A DNA stretch of 64,000 nt from Chloridium humicola (Eukaryota; Ascomycota; Sordariomycetes; Chaetosphaeriales; Chaetosphaeriaceae). The notes under the pieces were generated by a model. It ran no database searches. It was not told where the DNA came from and worked only from the letters and a program-made list of their open reading frames with translations. A program made the translations under genes and the position numbers. The stretch spans positions 124,001-188,000 of the forward strand of contig JAPDFF010000029.1 of assembly GCA_027569505.1 (NCBI GenBank), read 5' to 3'. This document shows positions 11,401 through 22,354 of the stretch, in pieces. How positions within the stretch are numbered: position 1 is the stretch's first letter; the number at the start of each line of letters is the position of its first letter.

Positions 11401-13043
11401 ATGATCGAGTAACAGAAAAAGGAAGAAAAGGTGATCAGCAGCGGCAGGCCGTACCAGATGGTCGCAGAGATTGACCAGAGCATATAGCGGGCACGAAGCA
11501 CCCTGAGTTCGGCGGCGCGTTGGTCGGCAAGCTTTTGCTGAAAAAAGGAGTCCCAAGCAATGACTTTGATCACTCGAATACTGCGGAGCATCTCGGTAGT
11601 GCTCTGGATCCTGATATCCGATGCAGCCATGGCTTGCATCTGGATGGCGCCCAACCGTTGGGCGATGCGCGAATTCACAGGCACCATCAGCGCCATCAGC
11701 GCAATGCCTGCAAACGCGCTGAACCCCAGAGTCCGGTAGAGCAACGTGACGGCCATGACGATTTGTATGGGGACTGAGGCCCAGACCTGGTGCATGTTGG
11801 CCCCCAGATCAGCAAGTTGGTTGATATCGCCGGTGAAGAGGTTCATGATGGTGCCGATATCAGCCGTCTGTCCTCCAGGCCCGCCGTTCAAAGACCCAGC
11901 GGCCGCCGGCCGCCTCAATGCTTTCTGATAGACCTCGCCGATTAGGATTGTCTTCAGCCGGAGCCCAATCTTCTGGCCAAGCCAGATGGTTCGAGCCTCA
12001 GCAGCGGATGCCAAAACACTGGTCGCAAACACGAGCACCACGTAACCCTGAGCTTCCTGGATAGAGGACTCGGTTGGACCCTCGACAAATTGGAGGATTG
12101 ACCTCAACAGCAAAGTGGGCATGAATGTCAAAATTGCCCAAGCGACCGCCACGACCCCCTGAATTGCCAGCTGCGGCCCAAAATGTTGTAGGAGGGTATG
12201 AGCAAGAGATGCACTGGGTTTTGGAAGGGCGATGTCAGTACAATCCATTTCACACGTCGTAGCAATGGCAAATATACGACTCACCTCCTCGGCTTGGTCC
12301 GAATCACACGCTTGTCGGCAGCGCTGAGCAGAGCCGGCGTCTCCGGAACGTCCTGAGACCGGAGGCTCCCGGTGCGCCAGGCCTTAAAGAGCATGCCGTC
12401 TAGCCAGGCAAACGCCCAAAGACCAAAAATGCTGGACTGGGATTCGCCGGTCGCGTCCAGCTCAAGGCGGACATCCTTCTGGGGCGGACGCGGCGAGATC
12501 AAGGCCGTGACGAGCAGAGCAGCTGACACTTTGGTCGCGGTCGAGTCAGCACCAGAGGTTGCGGTGGCCACGAGCAGGGAAATAGCATAAAGTGCAGCCG
12601 AATGATACCGAGCAGCCCCTCCGGCGTGCTCGAGGCCGGAGGGCGGCAGCAGAGCCAAGACATACAACCCGCCCAGGTACGACCCGAAGGTGATGCCGAC
12701 CCAGGAACTAGCAGACGCACTTGCCGCGAGGCCATCCCGGCTGAGCGACAAAGTTGTCGCCAGTAGCAGACCCTCGAGGGCAGTTAAGAAGACACCGCGT
12801 ACAGATTTGGCGGGTGATTGGGCGGTACCGTGACGTTGCTGGGCCGGGGATGTTTTTCGAAATTGCCACGCAAGCAGGACACCAGACGCTGAGAGAGTGA
12901 TAAGAGGGAGGTGAAACTGAGAATGGCTGCGCAAAAATGGAAACTGGTCAACCGCTGCTGTGGCCTTGATGTGGGAAAAGTTCGGAAGATGGTTTGTTTG
13001 CTTACCGCTCGACAAAATCTGTCACACCCCATTCTAAAGCCAT
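8430..13043 (-). CDS. ABCC-type (MRP-like) ABC transporter
   Basis: Model: complement(join(8430..9303, 9367..12213, 12285..12926, 13006..13043)), 1466 aa. Order: short N-terminus and TMD0 (to about 200), TMD1, NBD1 (Walker A GATGSGKSS near 610; signature LSGGQKQRVSLARA near 720), an acidic linker, TMD2, NBD2 (Walker A GRTGAGKSS near 1245; signature ISQGQRQL and VVVLDEATASID near 1360). This is a full-length ABCC transporter. The family exports conjugates and drugs or loads vacuoles; the substrate is unknown. The start was moved to 13043 because GCCGCCACCATGG is an ideal context and a GTAAGC..GCGCAG intron joins it in phase. It shares its orientation with the MFS gene upstream; the 480 nt between them is its promoter. 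Confidence 0.9.
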
Positions 13044-13522
13044 GGTGGCGGCAGCAGGCGCTGAGCGGGATTCCTGGTCCTCTACAGCCGATGCTGGAGA
13101 CCCGAAGCCTGAGGACGCTGGAGCGAGTAATTGCCTGTGAGATTGTAGAGAATTGAACAGGCTCAGGAAGGCAGTGAGGAAACCTAACCTGTTGTGGAAA
13201 GCGCTTTACGGATTTTTTCAGGGCAATTGATAGGGGGCATGGCACCATTGATACGCTCGGAGACAGCAATTTAAAACCTTCTATTGGCTGCTGCCAACTC
13301 TGACAAAACAACGGTTTTGATTTCGTGGTCTCTCCTTTTCGACCAACCCATTGGATGGATGGTGGGATATCGCACGCGTTGCGGAGAGTAGAGGAGAGGG
13401 CACATGTTCAACCACTTAAGTCAGCTGCCTTCGAAATCCATGATACATTTCCAAGTTTCTTCCGAAAATCATTGGTGCCTTCACGGAACCCGAGAGCCCA
13501 AGAATGACCAGGAGCACGCCAC
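13044..13522. other. promoter region of the ABC transporter gene
   Basis: 480 nt between the ABC transporter start and the MFS stop. No coding sequence or clear operator is recognised. Confidence 0.45.
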
Positions 13523-14980
13523 CTACGCCTCCGCTGTTCCACCCCCCCTCACCTTCAGCCCCCTCCCCGCCCCTCCCGTCCACCCAAACCACCCCGTCTC
13601 CCTCGGACCCCTCACAACCACTATCACCAACGCCACACCAGCAAGCGCAACATTCACCGTCCCAACCTGCGTCCACCCGCCCCTGGCATACACCGCATTC
13701 CCCACGCTCGTCCCAACCAGTTGCCCAACAAACGCCGCGAACGTAAACATAACATTCGCCTTCCCCGCCGGCAACTCCCTGTACACCGCCGCGCGATACG
13801 CCACGCTCGCAACCTGCACGCCAAAGTCCACGCCCACCGCCTGAATCACCGCGCCGCCCACGCCAGTCCCCGTCTTTGCCCCGGCGTACGCGTCTACCGC
13901 GATGGCTGTGATGCCGGGGATTAGTCCCGCCGCGGAGGCGATGTAGGTGGTGAAGCGCTCGATTACGAGGTAGCTGTAGAGCGGGATGGCGGAGGTGGTG
14001 CCGATGGCGACGAGGGAGACGAGGCCAATTTGAAGGGGGCCGAAGTTGCGTGGTGCTGCGGCGAGGTGTGCGGTGAGCGTTGTCCAGAAGGATGCGAGGG
14101 CTGCGTTGGTGAGGAAGGTGACTGCGCAGCCGTGGGCGAGGATGGGTTTGGTGAAGACCATGAGGATTATTTCGCGCAGGAGGCGGGCGTATGTGCGGAA
14201 TTTGTCAGTGGGTTTGAAGTTGTTGTTGGGGTTGTTGTCTTTGGGTGCCTTGGGGAGCGGATAGTCCGGGAAGAAGAGCCACATGGCGGCGACGAGAAGA
14301 ACCTGGAGGCCCAATGCACCCCAGTAGATGGTCCGCCAATTGGTGTATTGGGTGATGATGCCCGTGAAGACGCGGGGCACGGCGAGTCCCATCATCTGGC
14401 CGGCTAGAACAATGGACACAGCCGTGGCCTGGCGGTCGGGAGGCGTGATGGTGCCGACAAGCGGGAGGAGGAGCTGCGGGCTGATGGTCACGAAGCCGGT
14501 CAGGAAGCTGAGGGCTGTGAAGGCTTCAAAGCTGTCGGTCAAGCACAGGCCGACCCATGCTGCCGTGGTTATGGTCAGGAGCGTGAGGATCATGGGTCGG
14601 AGGCGGAAGACGTCTCCGAGCGGGCAGAGCAGCAGGATGCCGCATCCGTAGCCGGCCTGGAGGAGCTGGGGAATGAGTGACGCCCGCTCGTAGCTGACGC
14701 CAAACTCGTCGGCTGCTTTGTTGAGGACCGGATAGGTGTAGTAGAGATTTGCCGCCGAGATCACGCCTGCAAACGAACAGAGGAGCACGAGAGGCGGGGA
14801 CATGGTGGACTCTTGGGCCGGGTCCCGGCGGCAGCGTCGTGGCGTCCATTTCTGGCTCGATATAAACCTTTTCCAGATGCTTGTGTCTGGTTGTTGTGGT
14901 GATGGGTAGGCCACGGGTCCCTCTTTTTCAGGGTAGTGCCCGGAGTCCTCGCTTTCGTTGCCGACGTATTGATGTGACAT
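13523..14980 (-). CDS. MFS transporter
   Basis: Single exon, 485 aa when started at MSHQYVG (14980); an in-frame upstream codon at 15013 is less likely. About 75 hydrophilic N-terminal residues are followed by 12 predicted membrane helices (first LVLLCSFAGVISAANLYY). The loop between TM2 and TM3 is GDVFRLRPM, a variant of MFS motif A, and a hydrophilic stretch rich in Lys and Asn (NNPNNNFKPTDKF) separates the two halves. The match is to bacterial-type multidrug/arabinose efflux-like MFS proteins that also occur in fungi; the substrate is not known. It is divergent from a Zn2Cys6 regulator (15632), which may control it. The last third of the coding strand is strongly G-rich compared with the C-rich middle. 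Confidence 0.88.
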   Translation of the reverse strand: MSHQYVGNESEDSGHYPEKEGPVAYPSPQQPDTSIWKRFISSQKWTPRRCRRDPAQESTMSPPLVLLCSFAGVISAANLYYTYPVLNKAADEFGVSYERASLIPQLLQAGYGCGILLLCPLGDVFRLRPMILTLLTITTAAWVGLCLTDSFEAFTALSFLTGFVTISPQLLLPLVGTITPPDRQATAVSIVLAGQMMGLAVPRVFTGIITQYTNWRTIYWGALGLQVLLVAAMWLFFPDYPLPKAPKDNNPNNNFKPTDKFRTYARLLREIILMVFTKPILAHGCAVTFLTNAALASFWTTLTAHLAAAPRNFGPLQIGLVSLVAIGTTSAIPLYSYLVIERFTTYIASAAGLIPGITAIAVDAYAGAKTGTGVGGAVIQAVGVDFGVQVASVAYRAAVYRELPAGKANVMFTFAAFVGQLVGTSVGNAVYARGGWTQVGTVNVALAGVALVIVVVRGPRETGWFGWTGGAGRGLKVRGGGTAEA

Positions 14981-15631
14981 TTTGCTGATTGCTGAGAACA
15001 AAATGACAGGCAAACATAAGCTTCTACCTGCAAATGTTCAACAACGTCTTATATGGTTGTGTACAGATGTTGCCGTGCTCAGGGGCGGCGGGCCCAGGGG
15101 GCGCTTCCCGCAACATTCTCTTACTTTCCGATGCCCGGCCGCTAGACACCCACATAACTTGCCACAAATGGGTATATATGACCGACTGTTCGGCCATCAC
15201 ACACGCGCCGAAGCGTTCTCAAGCCTAGTGGGCATCATCCTGTCTTCAGTTCCCAGATGAATCCACACTTGATATCGATATTTGCCCCTACAACACTGCC
15301 AAGACGGCAAGAGATATTTTGCCGAAGACGCTAGCCTCGGCGATGTGACTTTTGCCGACATCTGGAACGAGCTCGGCTCTAGATCGGACTCAGAGTCACA
15401 GACCGGCAACACCATCAGCCGGCCCGACCAACGGAGGGAAACAAGATTCTTCTTAGGGGAGCAGGTCCGAGAACACAGTACCGTTTTCTGGAGCCATTGT
15501 TCCCTCCCGACCCCCCTTTTCAGCTTGGCTCGGCGGTGTGAGCCGAGCCGCAAAGACCAAGCTCTGGACCATCATCCGAGGTCGGGTTGATGCTCGCCCC
15601 ATTAGTTACTGGACTTTGCTAGACAATGCCA
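14981..15631. promoter_or_regulatory. divergent promoter between MFS and Zn2Cys6 genes
   Basis: A 651-nt shared upstream region. It holds a TATATAT run at 15173-15179 and, directly next to it, an everted CCG-N6-CGG at 15182-15193, a spacing class used by Zn2Cys6 dimers, plus several CCGG-containing short palindromes near 15133, 15403 and 15418. Binding by the adjacent regulator is inference from position and motif only. Confidence 0.35.
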
Positions 15632-17975
15632 ATGGGTAGTTCGGGGCACAACTCGGCACCGAAGATCAAGTCTACGGCGTGGGTTTCAGACCCCTTTTTA
15701 CTCCCAGCACCACTGACTCATCACTGGTGAACCAAAAACAGTTGCCAGAGGTGCCACTCCAGGAAGGTCAAGTGTTCTGGAGAACGGCCCTGTGTAAACT
15801 GCAAAAAAGCTGCAGTAGACTGCTCGTATCCCTGTCACAACAGGCGCGTGCGGGTGAGCGAGAGGTCAGTCCCTTTCCAATAACTCGCATGCTATCTCTA
15901 GGTTGCTCACAAGTGACCTGCGACAGCTTTATCAGACAACTTTTAGCCGAGAACAAGCGTCTTCGGACCCTTGAGAGCCGTCAGGATGGGTTAACCCGGC
16001 AGCATAATGCCGCCGCTGACGCCGAAACGGACACCCTCTCACCAGCCACCATCTCCGAAGCAATCAGCCGTCCTGAGTCCAGTCACGGATCCCCCCTCAG
16101 CGGTCAGCCGTGGTTTGTTGACATCGACCTCCCTCACACGCCAACTCCTGTCAATGAAGCGGCAGACACGGCGTTCGCGACGAGGTTCCGGCAGATTCTG
16201 TCTGATCCCCACGATCCGCCATGTGTGCATCTTCCACACATCGACTACGCAGGCGATGACACCATCATGTCACTTGCCGAGGGTCATAATCCCTGGCCAA
16301 AGCTCTCTCGTGCCCGCCTTCTTATGAGTGTAGCAATGATGCATGCCAGCCGAGGATTTCACATTGTCCGCCGTACCGCCGTCTTAGAAGCCCTAGAGAA
16401 GAGTTTCACTGACCCTGACTGGCGGGATCCTGTCATGACTTGCAAGTTGCGGGCCCTCTTTGCTCTTGGTGACCTCTGCTCATCGAGGTTTGTCCCAGCA
16501 GGCCAGGAGTTTCCAGGCCTCGGCCACTTTGCGCAGGCAACAAGGATTCTCAGCTATCTCGGTGAACGGCCAACGTTGGACCTGATTGAGATAAGACTTG
16601 TCCTGGTAAGTTGACGTTGAATATCTTCAAATCTAGAACCACTGTACAAAGCTAATTGCTTCCGTGTCTCGTTAGTCTCTCTACTCCTTCACACTCAACC
16701 GCATCTATGCAGCGTACACCCTAGCAGGCACTGCTGTCCGTATGTCGGTACTCATGGGACTACATCTGAATATCCCCGCGGCCCAGCTCAGCGACCCGGT
16801 TCTCAGAGAACACCGGAACAGGGTGTGGTGGACGGCGTACATCATGGATCGAATGTGGGCTTCTCGGCTCGGCTGCCCGCCCGCCATCCAGGACGAGGAT
16901 GTCAAGGTTGATCTCCCATCAAACCCTATTGTCGATGGGAAGCTGCCTGAGGATTTTTCTGACGCCAGCTATTACGCCTCTTACGCGAGGTTGGCAAACA
17001 TCACGACCAACGTCGTCCGATCCATTTACAACGAGAGAGACCCGACTACGACGCTCTTCGGCAAGGTCCAGCAGCGCCTCAAGGAGCTCAAGGCCTGGGT
17101 GGAAGAGCTGCCGCCTTACTTACACATGGACACATCTCTGGCGTCAACCCCAAATTACCACAACTACGACATCCTGTCGCTTCACCTAACACTGAACCAG
17201 GTATTCATCCCCCAAAACAACAACAAAATCTCAACCAGACACCACTAACCCTTTATCCCAGACCATCATCCTCGCCACCCGCCCAACCCTCCTCTACGGC
17301 CTGCGACTACACACCGCCAGCAGCTCCCCACCCAAGCAGATCCCACCCTCCGCCAAAACCCTCATCGACGCTTGCATCCGCTGCGCCCGCCACTCGGTCC
17401 GTATCCTCTCCGACAGCTGGATCAACGGCGCGTTCCCCGCCCTCTACCACGACCTGACCCAGTATCTTTTCTCAGCCCTGACTGTGCTCGCCGTGTCAAG
17501 CCTGCTGGGTCACGATGATAGCGCTGGAGACAGGGACGGGTTTGAAGATGCTGTCCAGCTGCTGGCGCAGGTTAAGGGTAGTGGGAATATTCCTGCGCGG
17601 GAGTTTTATCGTCACGCGGAGCATATTGCCGCGGCGGTGGATGCGAACTTGAAGAGGGCTAAGGATGTGTCGGGGCAGGGCTTGGAGGGGACGGTGATGA
17701 GTAGGGAGATGGCTGCTCGTCCCGCAGGTCTAGATGTGCTCGCTCCCACCGGGCCGGTCCAAGTTGTGGGAAGCTTGGGTGCCAGGGAAGAAGGCCAGAG
17801 TGTGCTGATGGGAGTTGGGGTAGAGACGGCCGAGACGGCGCTGGCGGAGCCGTCTCTGCAAGAGTTGCTCATGCAGCCGGCGATCGAGATGCAGTTCTTG
17901 GAGCCGAGCCCGGATTTTCTTGATTGGGGGAGTGGGTTGTACTGGCCGGAGTTTTCCCTTCATTTTCAGGAGTAG
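15632..17975 (+). CDS. Zn2Cys6 fungal-specific transcription factor
   Basis: Model: join(15632..15678, 15742..15864, 15927..16605, 16676..17200, 17262..17975), 695 aa. The N-terminus MGSSGHNSAPKIKSTA joins in phase to CQRCHSRKVKCSGERPCVNC and KKAAVDC, a complete C-X2-C-X6-C-X5-C-X2-C-X6-C zinc cluster, followed by a short coiled linker (FIRQLLAENKRLRTLE). The middle region carries the fungal_trans domain with the usual core (MGLHLN, then REHRNRVWWTAYIMDRMWASRLGCPP near 360). Intron 1 uses the weaker donor GTGGGT but the join is required by the zinc cluster. It is divergent from the MFS gene and lies close to the esterase and glycosyltransferase genes, so it is a good candidate local regulator. 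Confidence 0.88.
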
Positions 17976-18087
17976 ATGGGTCATTACATTGTTCTGTAAA
18001 ATAGTTCCCCCTTGCCACCCCTGAACCCCTGGCTGCCCCTGAACCCCTTTTCACATCTACCTGACTCTATCTAAACCGCTATCCTCT

Positions 18088-20108
18088 CTACAAAGGAATG
18101 CTCGCCGCCAACGACTTGTAAACATCACACCTCGCCTTCCGCCCGCCCTCCCACTTCTCCGCATCCGCAAGACTCAGCGCATTCCTCAACCCCGGATTCA
18201 CAAACTGAATCAGCGGCGGCCCAAACATCTGCGGCAGCTCCGCCTGGGTGCCGCCCGTGGTATTCAAGTTCAACAACTTTCCGCCCACGTCACTATATGC
18301 CGGCCAGCTGCTCGCCGGGTGCGGCTTGCTCGGATTCTCCGCCCCCGCACCGTTCGCAACGGCCGCAGAGATGGACGGGTTCCCAGTAATGATAAAGTTG
18401 CCCCAGATCTTGCGGAATGCCAGCGCAAAGTCGCCCTCCTGATTTGTCGTGGCCGGGCCGAAGTAACCCGCAACGTCGGTGCCGTGGGACGCAAAGGGGA
18501 CGCTATACTGGTAGAACCAGGCGGACGAGTCACGGTCAGAGTAGGCAGACGCCAGCCAGTAGGCGGGGCAGGCAAAGGTGGCCTCGGCGTAGATGTTGTA
18601 GCCGCGCTGCTGCTGACCGTTGGCGAGTTGGGAGACGTGGACGGCGGTGGTGGAGGAGAGGCCGTCGGTTTCGAAGTGCGGGCCGCTGGCGTTGGTGGGA
18701 GCGTCGTTGGGGTTGACGGCGAGGATGGTGTTGATTTGGGAAGAGGAGAGGTTTGGGAACTCGGAGCCTTGTAGCCAGGCGACGAGGTCGTCTTGGGTAA
18801 TGAGGGGGGGCACGAACATGCTGCCTTCGTTGGCGTTGTTGCCGACGAGAAGGCGCTTGCCGTTGACCTTCTTGGTTGGGAGTTGTTGGCTGGGGCGGTT
18901 CATGATGTAGCTGCCGTCCGTGACGGGCCAGAAACCCCTAACTACAGTCAGCAGAGAACGGAGCTAGAGGCTGTGGTCAGACCATACCAGTACCCGTAGG
19001 TCGACTGCTGGGTCACAGCGAAGCTGGCTTGCTGCAGAGTCTCTGTATCTTTGCCCACCAAGCAGTCAAAGACGTCCCCACTGCTGCCGCATCCGGCTGC
19101 CTGTGAGAAGGCGTAGTACTTGCTCGTCGGCTGAGGGTCGTTGTACTTGTACTGGAACGGGAGATAGGGCGAGGCAGCAATGCCCTGGTTGAACAGCAGG
19201 TTGCCCAGGTTGCCCTTGACGGCGATGCCGTGGTACATGACGGACCCAGCGCCGGCAGACTCGCCTGATATCGTGATCCTGGATGAGTCTCCGCCAAACT
19301 GGCAGATATTCAACTTTATCCAGGCCAGTGCAAGGGCCTGGTCGAGCAGACCCGCGTTGACAGCGCCGTTCTTCTTGACCTCGCTGGACGACAGCCAACC
19401 GAAAGCGCCGAGCTGGTGTGTGTTAGCTTTTATATTCTTAAGCTCACGTGCAGACTTACGCGGTACTGGATAGAGACGACCACAAAGCCATTGTCGTTGG
19501 CCTTGATGATGTCGGTCATGTCCTGTCTGCCATCACCATACCCATAACCGCCGCCGTGAATCCAGACGAGAACAGGAAGTTTAGCAGCATTCGGCGGCGC
19601 ATAAACGTCCAGAAACAGGCAGTCCTCGTTGCCAGGAATAAAGCCGACATTTGGAATTGAGGGTAGCGACTGGGGGCAGATGTTCCCAAAGGCGGTGGCG
19701 TCTTGAATGGGCGCATTAAACTTCAGGGGCAGCGGCTGAGGGGGCTGCCACCTGAATTTTCCAACGGGAGGGGCGGCGTAACGAATACTGCGGTAGTGTG
19801 AGCCATAGGGGCTGTATGTGGTTTGGGGTGTGACCATACCCTTTCCAGGTGTTCAGGCCCGTCGTCGGGTTGTGGGAACCGCGGTACTTTGCGTAGCCAA
19901 GGTTGACGACCAGCGAATTGTCCTGGGTGCATGATAGGAAGCGTTTTTGCTGCTGCTGCTCGACCTGAGACGCGTTCGCAATGAGGTCCGCAACGAACTG
20001 GCTGGAAACGTCGTCGTCCCTGCGTGTGATGATGGTATCGGGGGTTGGCGAGCACGACACGAGCGTGCCGGCGAGCATCAAGCTCGTGAACCACTTCAGG
20101 GGAGCCAT
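18088..20108 (-). CDS. secreted type-B carboxylesterase/lipase
   Basis: Model: complement(join(18088..18937, 18988..19412, 19460..19787, 19840..20108)), 623 aa. A signal peptide (MAPLKWFTSLMLAGTLVSCS) opens the chain. The alpha/beta-hydrolase core has IRYAAPPVGKFRW, NEDCLFLDVY, the oxyanion block WIHGGGYGYG and the nucleophile elbow GESAGAGS. The acid is probably the Glu of NANEGSMF, and the His that of FASHGTDVAGYF. This is a complete Ser/Glu/His type-B esterase of usual length. Introns are 47-52 nt with clean branch points and phases 2, 0, 2. It acts outside the cell or in the secretory path on ester substrates; the true substrate is unknown. It lies head-to-tail with the glycosyltransferase gene, 446 nt downstream of it. 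Confidence 0.9.
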
Positions 20109-20554
20109 TTTGTCTATGGGCTGAGATCTAGACAGGAACTACCGGGTGAGAGAAAAAAACACGGCTGTGGGAGACTCCTTCTTAAAAACTCAACGACGCT
20201 AATAGCGGCTAGTTGCCGACGGTAATTAGGTGGTACGGTGTCATGGAGCTAACGATGGCGTTCCAAATCTACCAGCCAATCTCACCGGTCAGCCGATTGC
20301 ACGGCTAAGTTCGCCGGGCTCTCCGGCTCGGGTCTTTGGCTCCATAGCCCAGAACGGGTGAGGGCGGATTCCAAGCAGGCTTTGATGGCTGTGATACTGG
20401 AATCCTGTCAGCAAAAGCTTCAGCTTAGCTTCCGGAATGCTACCTCTTGGCATTACTAGAAAAGCTGTTAAAGTCAGGGGTAATGGTCTAGATTGCCAGC
20501 ATGGTGCACGAGAACTGACTAGAACTTGAAGCCGGTGTCCGTCTTGCTGCTCTT
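20109..20554. other. promoter region of the carboxylesterase gene
   Basis: 446 nt between the esterase start and the glycosyltransferase stop. No further gene or clear operator is seen. Confidence 0.45.
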
Positions 20555-22133
20555 CTAATCCTTCATCTCCTCCAAAATTACCGACGCTGCCACAGAAGCC
20601 CCTGGGCTCAAGGCACACACATCCGCAAGCTCCCGGGCCCTGGTTCTCATTGCTTCCACCTTCTGGCCCAGCACAACGTCAACCAGGATAGGGCCCAGCT
20701 CCCGTGCTGAGCACTTCGGCATGCTTTGCTTGTTTCCCCAGCAGCCAATGCCCAGGAACTCAACTCTGCTCGCAAATTCGTAACAGTCCAACCAACTAGA
20801 CAGAACAACCTGTGGGATTCCCGAGCTACACGACATCAGCAGGGAACCAGAGGGGTCAAAGGGCTATACGTACATCAAGGCGTCGTTGAAAGAATTGGCT
20901 CCTCCGTGGTGAACGGAACACAGCACAGTCCCAGCTTGAAGTATGGCAGACGGCTCGGGCTTAAGCCAGTCAAGGATACGCACGAGGTCCGAATCCAGCG
21001 CCCTCCCCAGGACGCTGTAAATTCTGCTGCCCGGCCCTCTGCCGTATTCCATGCCCGTGTTTCTCTTGAGTTTCCAGAGCACCTGCAGCCTCCCCGGCAC
21101 TCCGCCTATGCGAGGCCCTTTCTGTTCGTCCGCCGCGCGTAACAGTTGCTCGATTGCTCCCGCCAGTTCCACCGCCTCTTCTTCGGCCATCTCCCTCAGT
21201 GTCCCAAGACACACAAACACCGTCGGTCCTCGCTTCAGCCACGTGCTAAACTCGCTATCGACTTCCGAGACGGGCGGGACAGGGCGGACGATGGGTCCGC
21301 ATGGAATCAGGTGTGGCGGGATGACCAGCGGATAGTCGGTCTCGGGACGGTGCGCCACGAGAATTTTCCGGGCCCGAAGTATCCGGTAGGTCATGACCTC
21401 GGCGCCCATCTCGCGCTTTACGTATGCTGACAAGGCCCTTGCCGGCTTGTCCGTGAGTCCAAAGTATACCAGGCATATTCCGTAAAAGATGTTCGTTGGG
21501 ATGTGCCGCTTGGGGACGGGAAAGTCAAAGGCCGAGCCTATTCTGCGCGCGGTGAGTTGGAGTCAAAACGAAAACGAAGCTTGAGGCTTACACGGGGTAC
21601 TTCCAAAGCATGGCCGCTCGCGGTTGCGACGCGACAGAGAAATCCTTCAGTGAGTTGGGCGACAGAAGGAGATGTTTCAGCTTGAGGTGGTGGCAGACTG
21701 TCAAGGCGGGACTGAACAAGTTGTCGACGATGACGATGTCGGGGCGGAGGTCCTCGGCTACCTGGGCGAGCGTCCGGCAGATCTGTACGAAGTCCGGCCC
21801 GTCCCAGGGCAACATCAAGCCCATGATGCTTTTCAGCACTTGCATGACACTGCGAATCCGGGGAGGCATGCCCAAGGTTTCCAAGATGCTCGGGAACCTG
21901 GCCATCGCGGCGTCGGTACAATTTGGGCCGGGTAGCTCGTGGAAGCCCCATGGCTGAGCGCCTTGGTTGCTCCGAACAGAATGCTCTGACGCGGAGGAGA
22001 CGGTTGGTGAGATGGGCGCAAATGAGGCAAAGTGAACCTGTGTGCTCGGTTCGAGGGCTTGAAGAGCATGGCCAACAGCCAGGAAGACATTAGCCTGGCC
22101 GTGCTCGCTGTTGGTAGCCAAGAGGACTTTCAT
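20555..22133 (-). CDS. GT1-family UDP-glycosyltransferase
   Basis: Model: complement(join(20555..20825, 20874..21542, 21592..22133)), 493 aa. The start is MKVLLATNSEHGQANVF, where the first strand and the H..G sugar-transferase N-terminus are typical. The C-terminal domain carries the donor-binding block CSVHHGGANSFNDAL, GIPQVVLSSWLDCYEFA and RVEFLGIGCWGN, equivalent to the UGT signature and closest to fungal/bacterial GT1 enzymes acting on lipids, sterols or small molecules. The two short introns (49 and 48 nt) fall in phase and the second splits this signature. Acceptor substrate unknown. Together with the esterase, two transporters and a regulator it may act on one small molecule; that is inference. 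Confidence 0.87.
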
Positions 22134-22354
22134 GACGGCGACGGCTCGAGTGGTGAACAATTCCAATGGCCTGGAAAATATTTAACAAGAGTAAATCGGC
22201 AAAGGGAGATGTGAAGAATTTTCGAAAAATGGACTCTGAGTGCCCAATCGCAAGAATCTTCTCGGAAGTGTTTGCTCACCTCCCCTTGAACCCAATGCAA
22301 ACACCCGCTCCGTAGGGTCAGATCTTCCGCACAGTCCTGCAGCCTGCCGCGCAG

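Noticed and set aside
15282..15590. 102-codon plus-strand open frame before the regulator
   Set aside because: No motif, and the zinc cluster of the regulator is reached from the ATG at 15632 by a proper intron.
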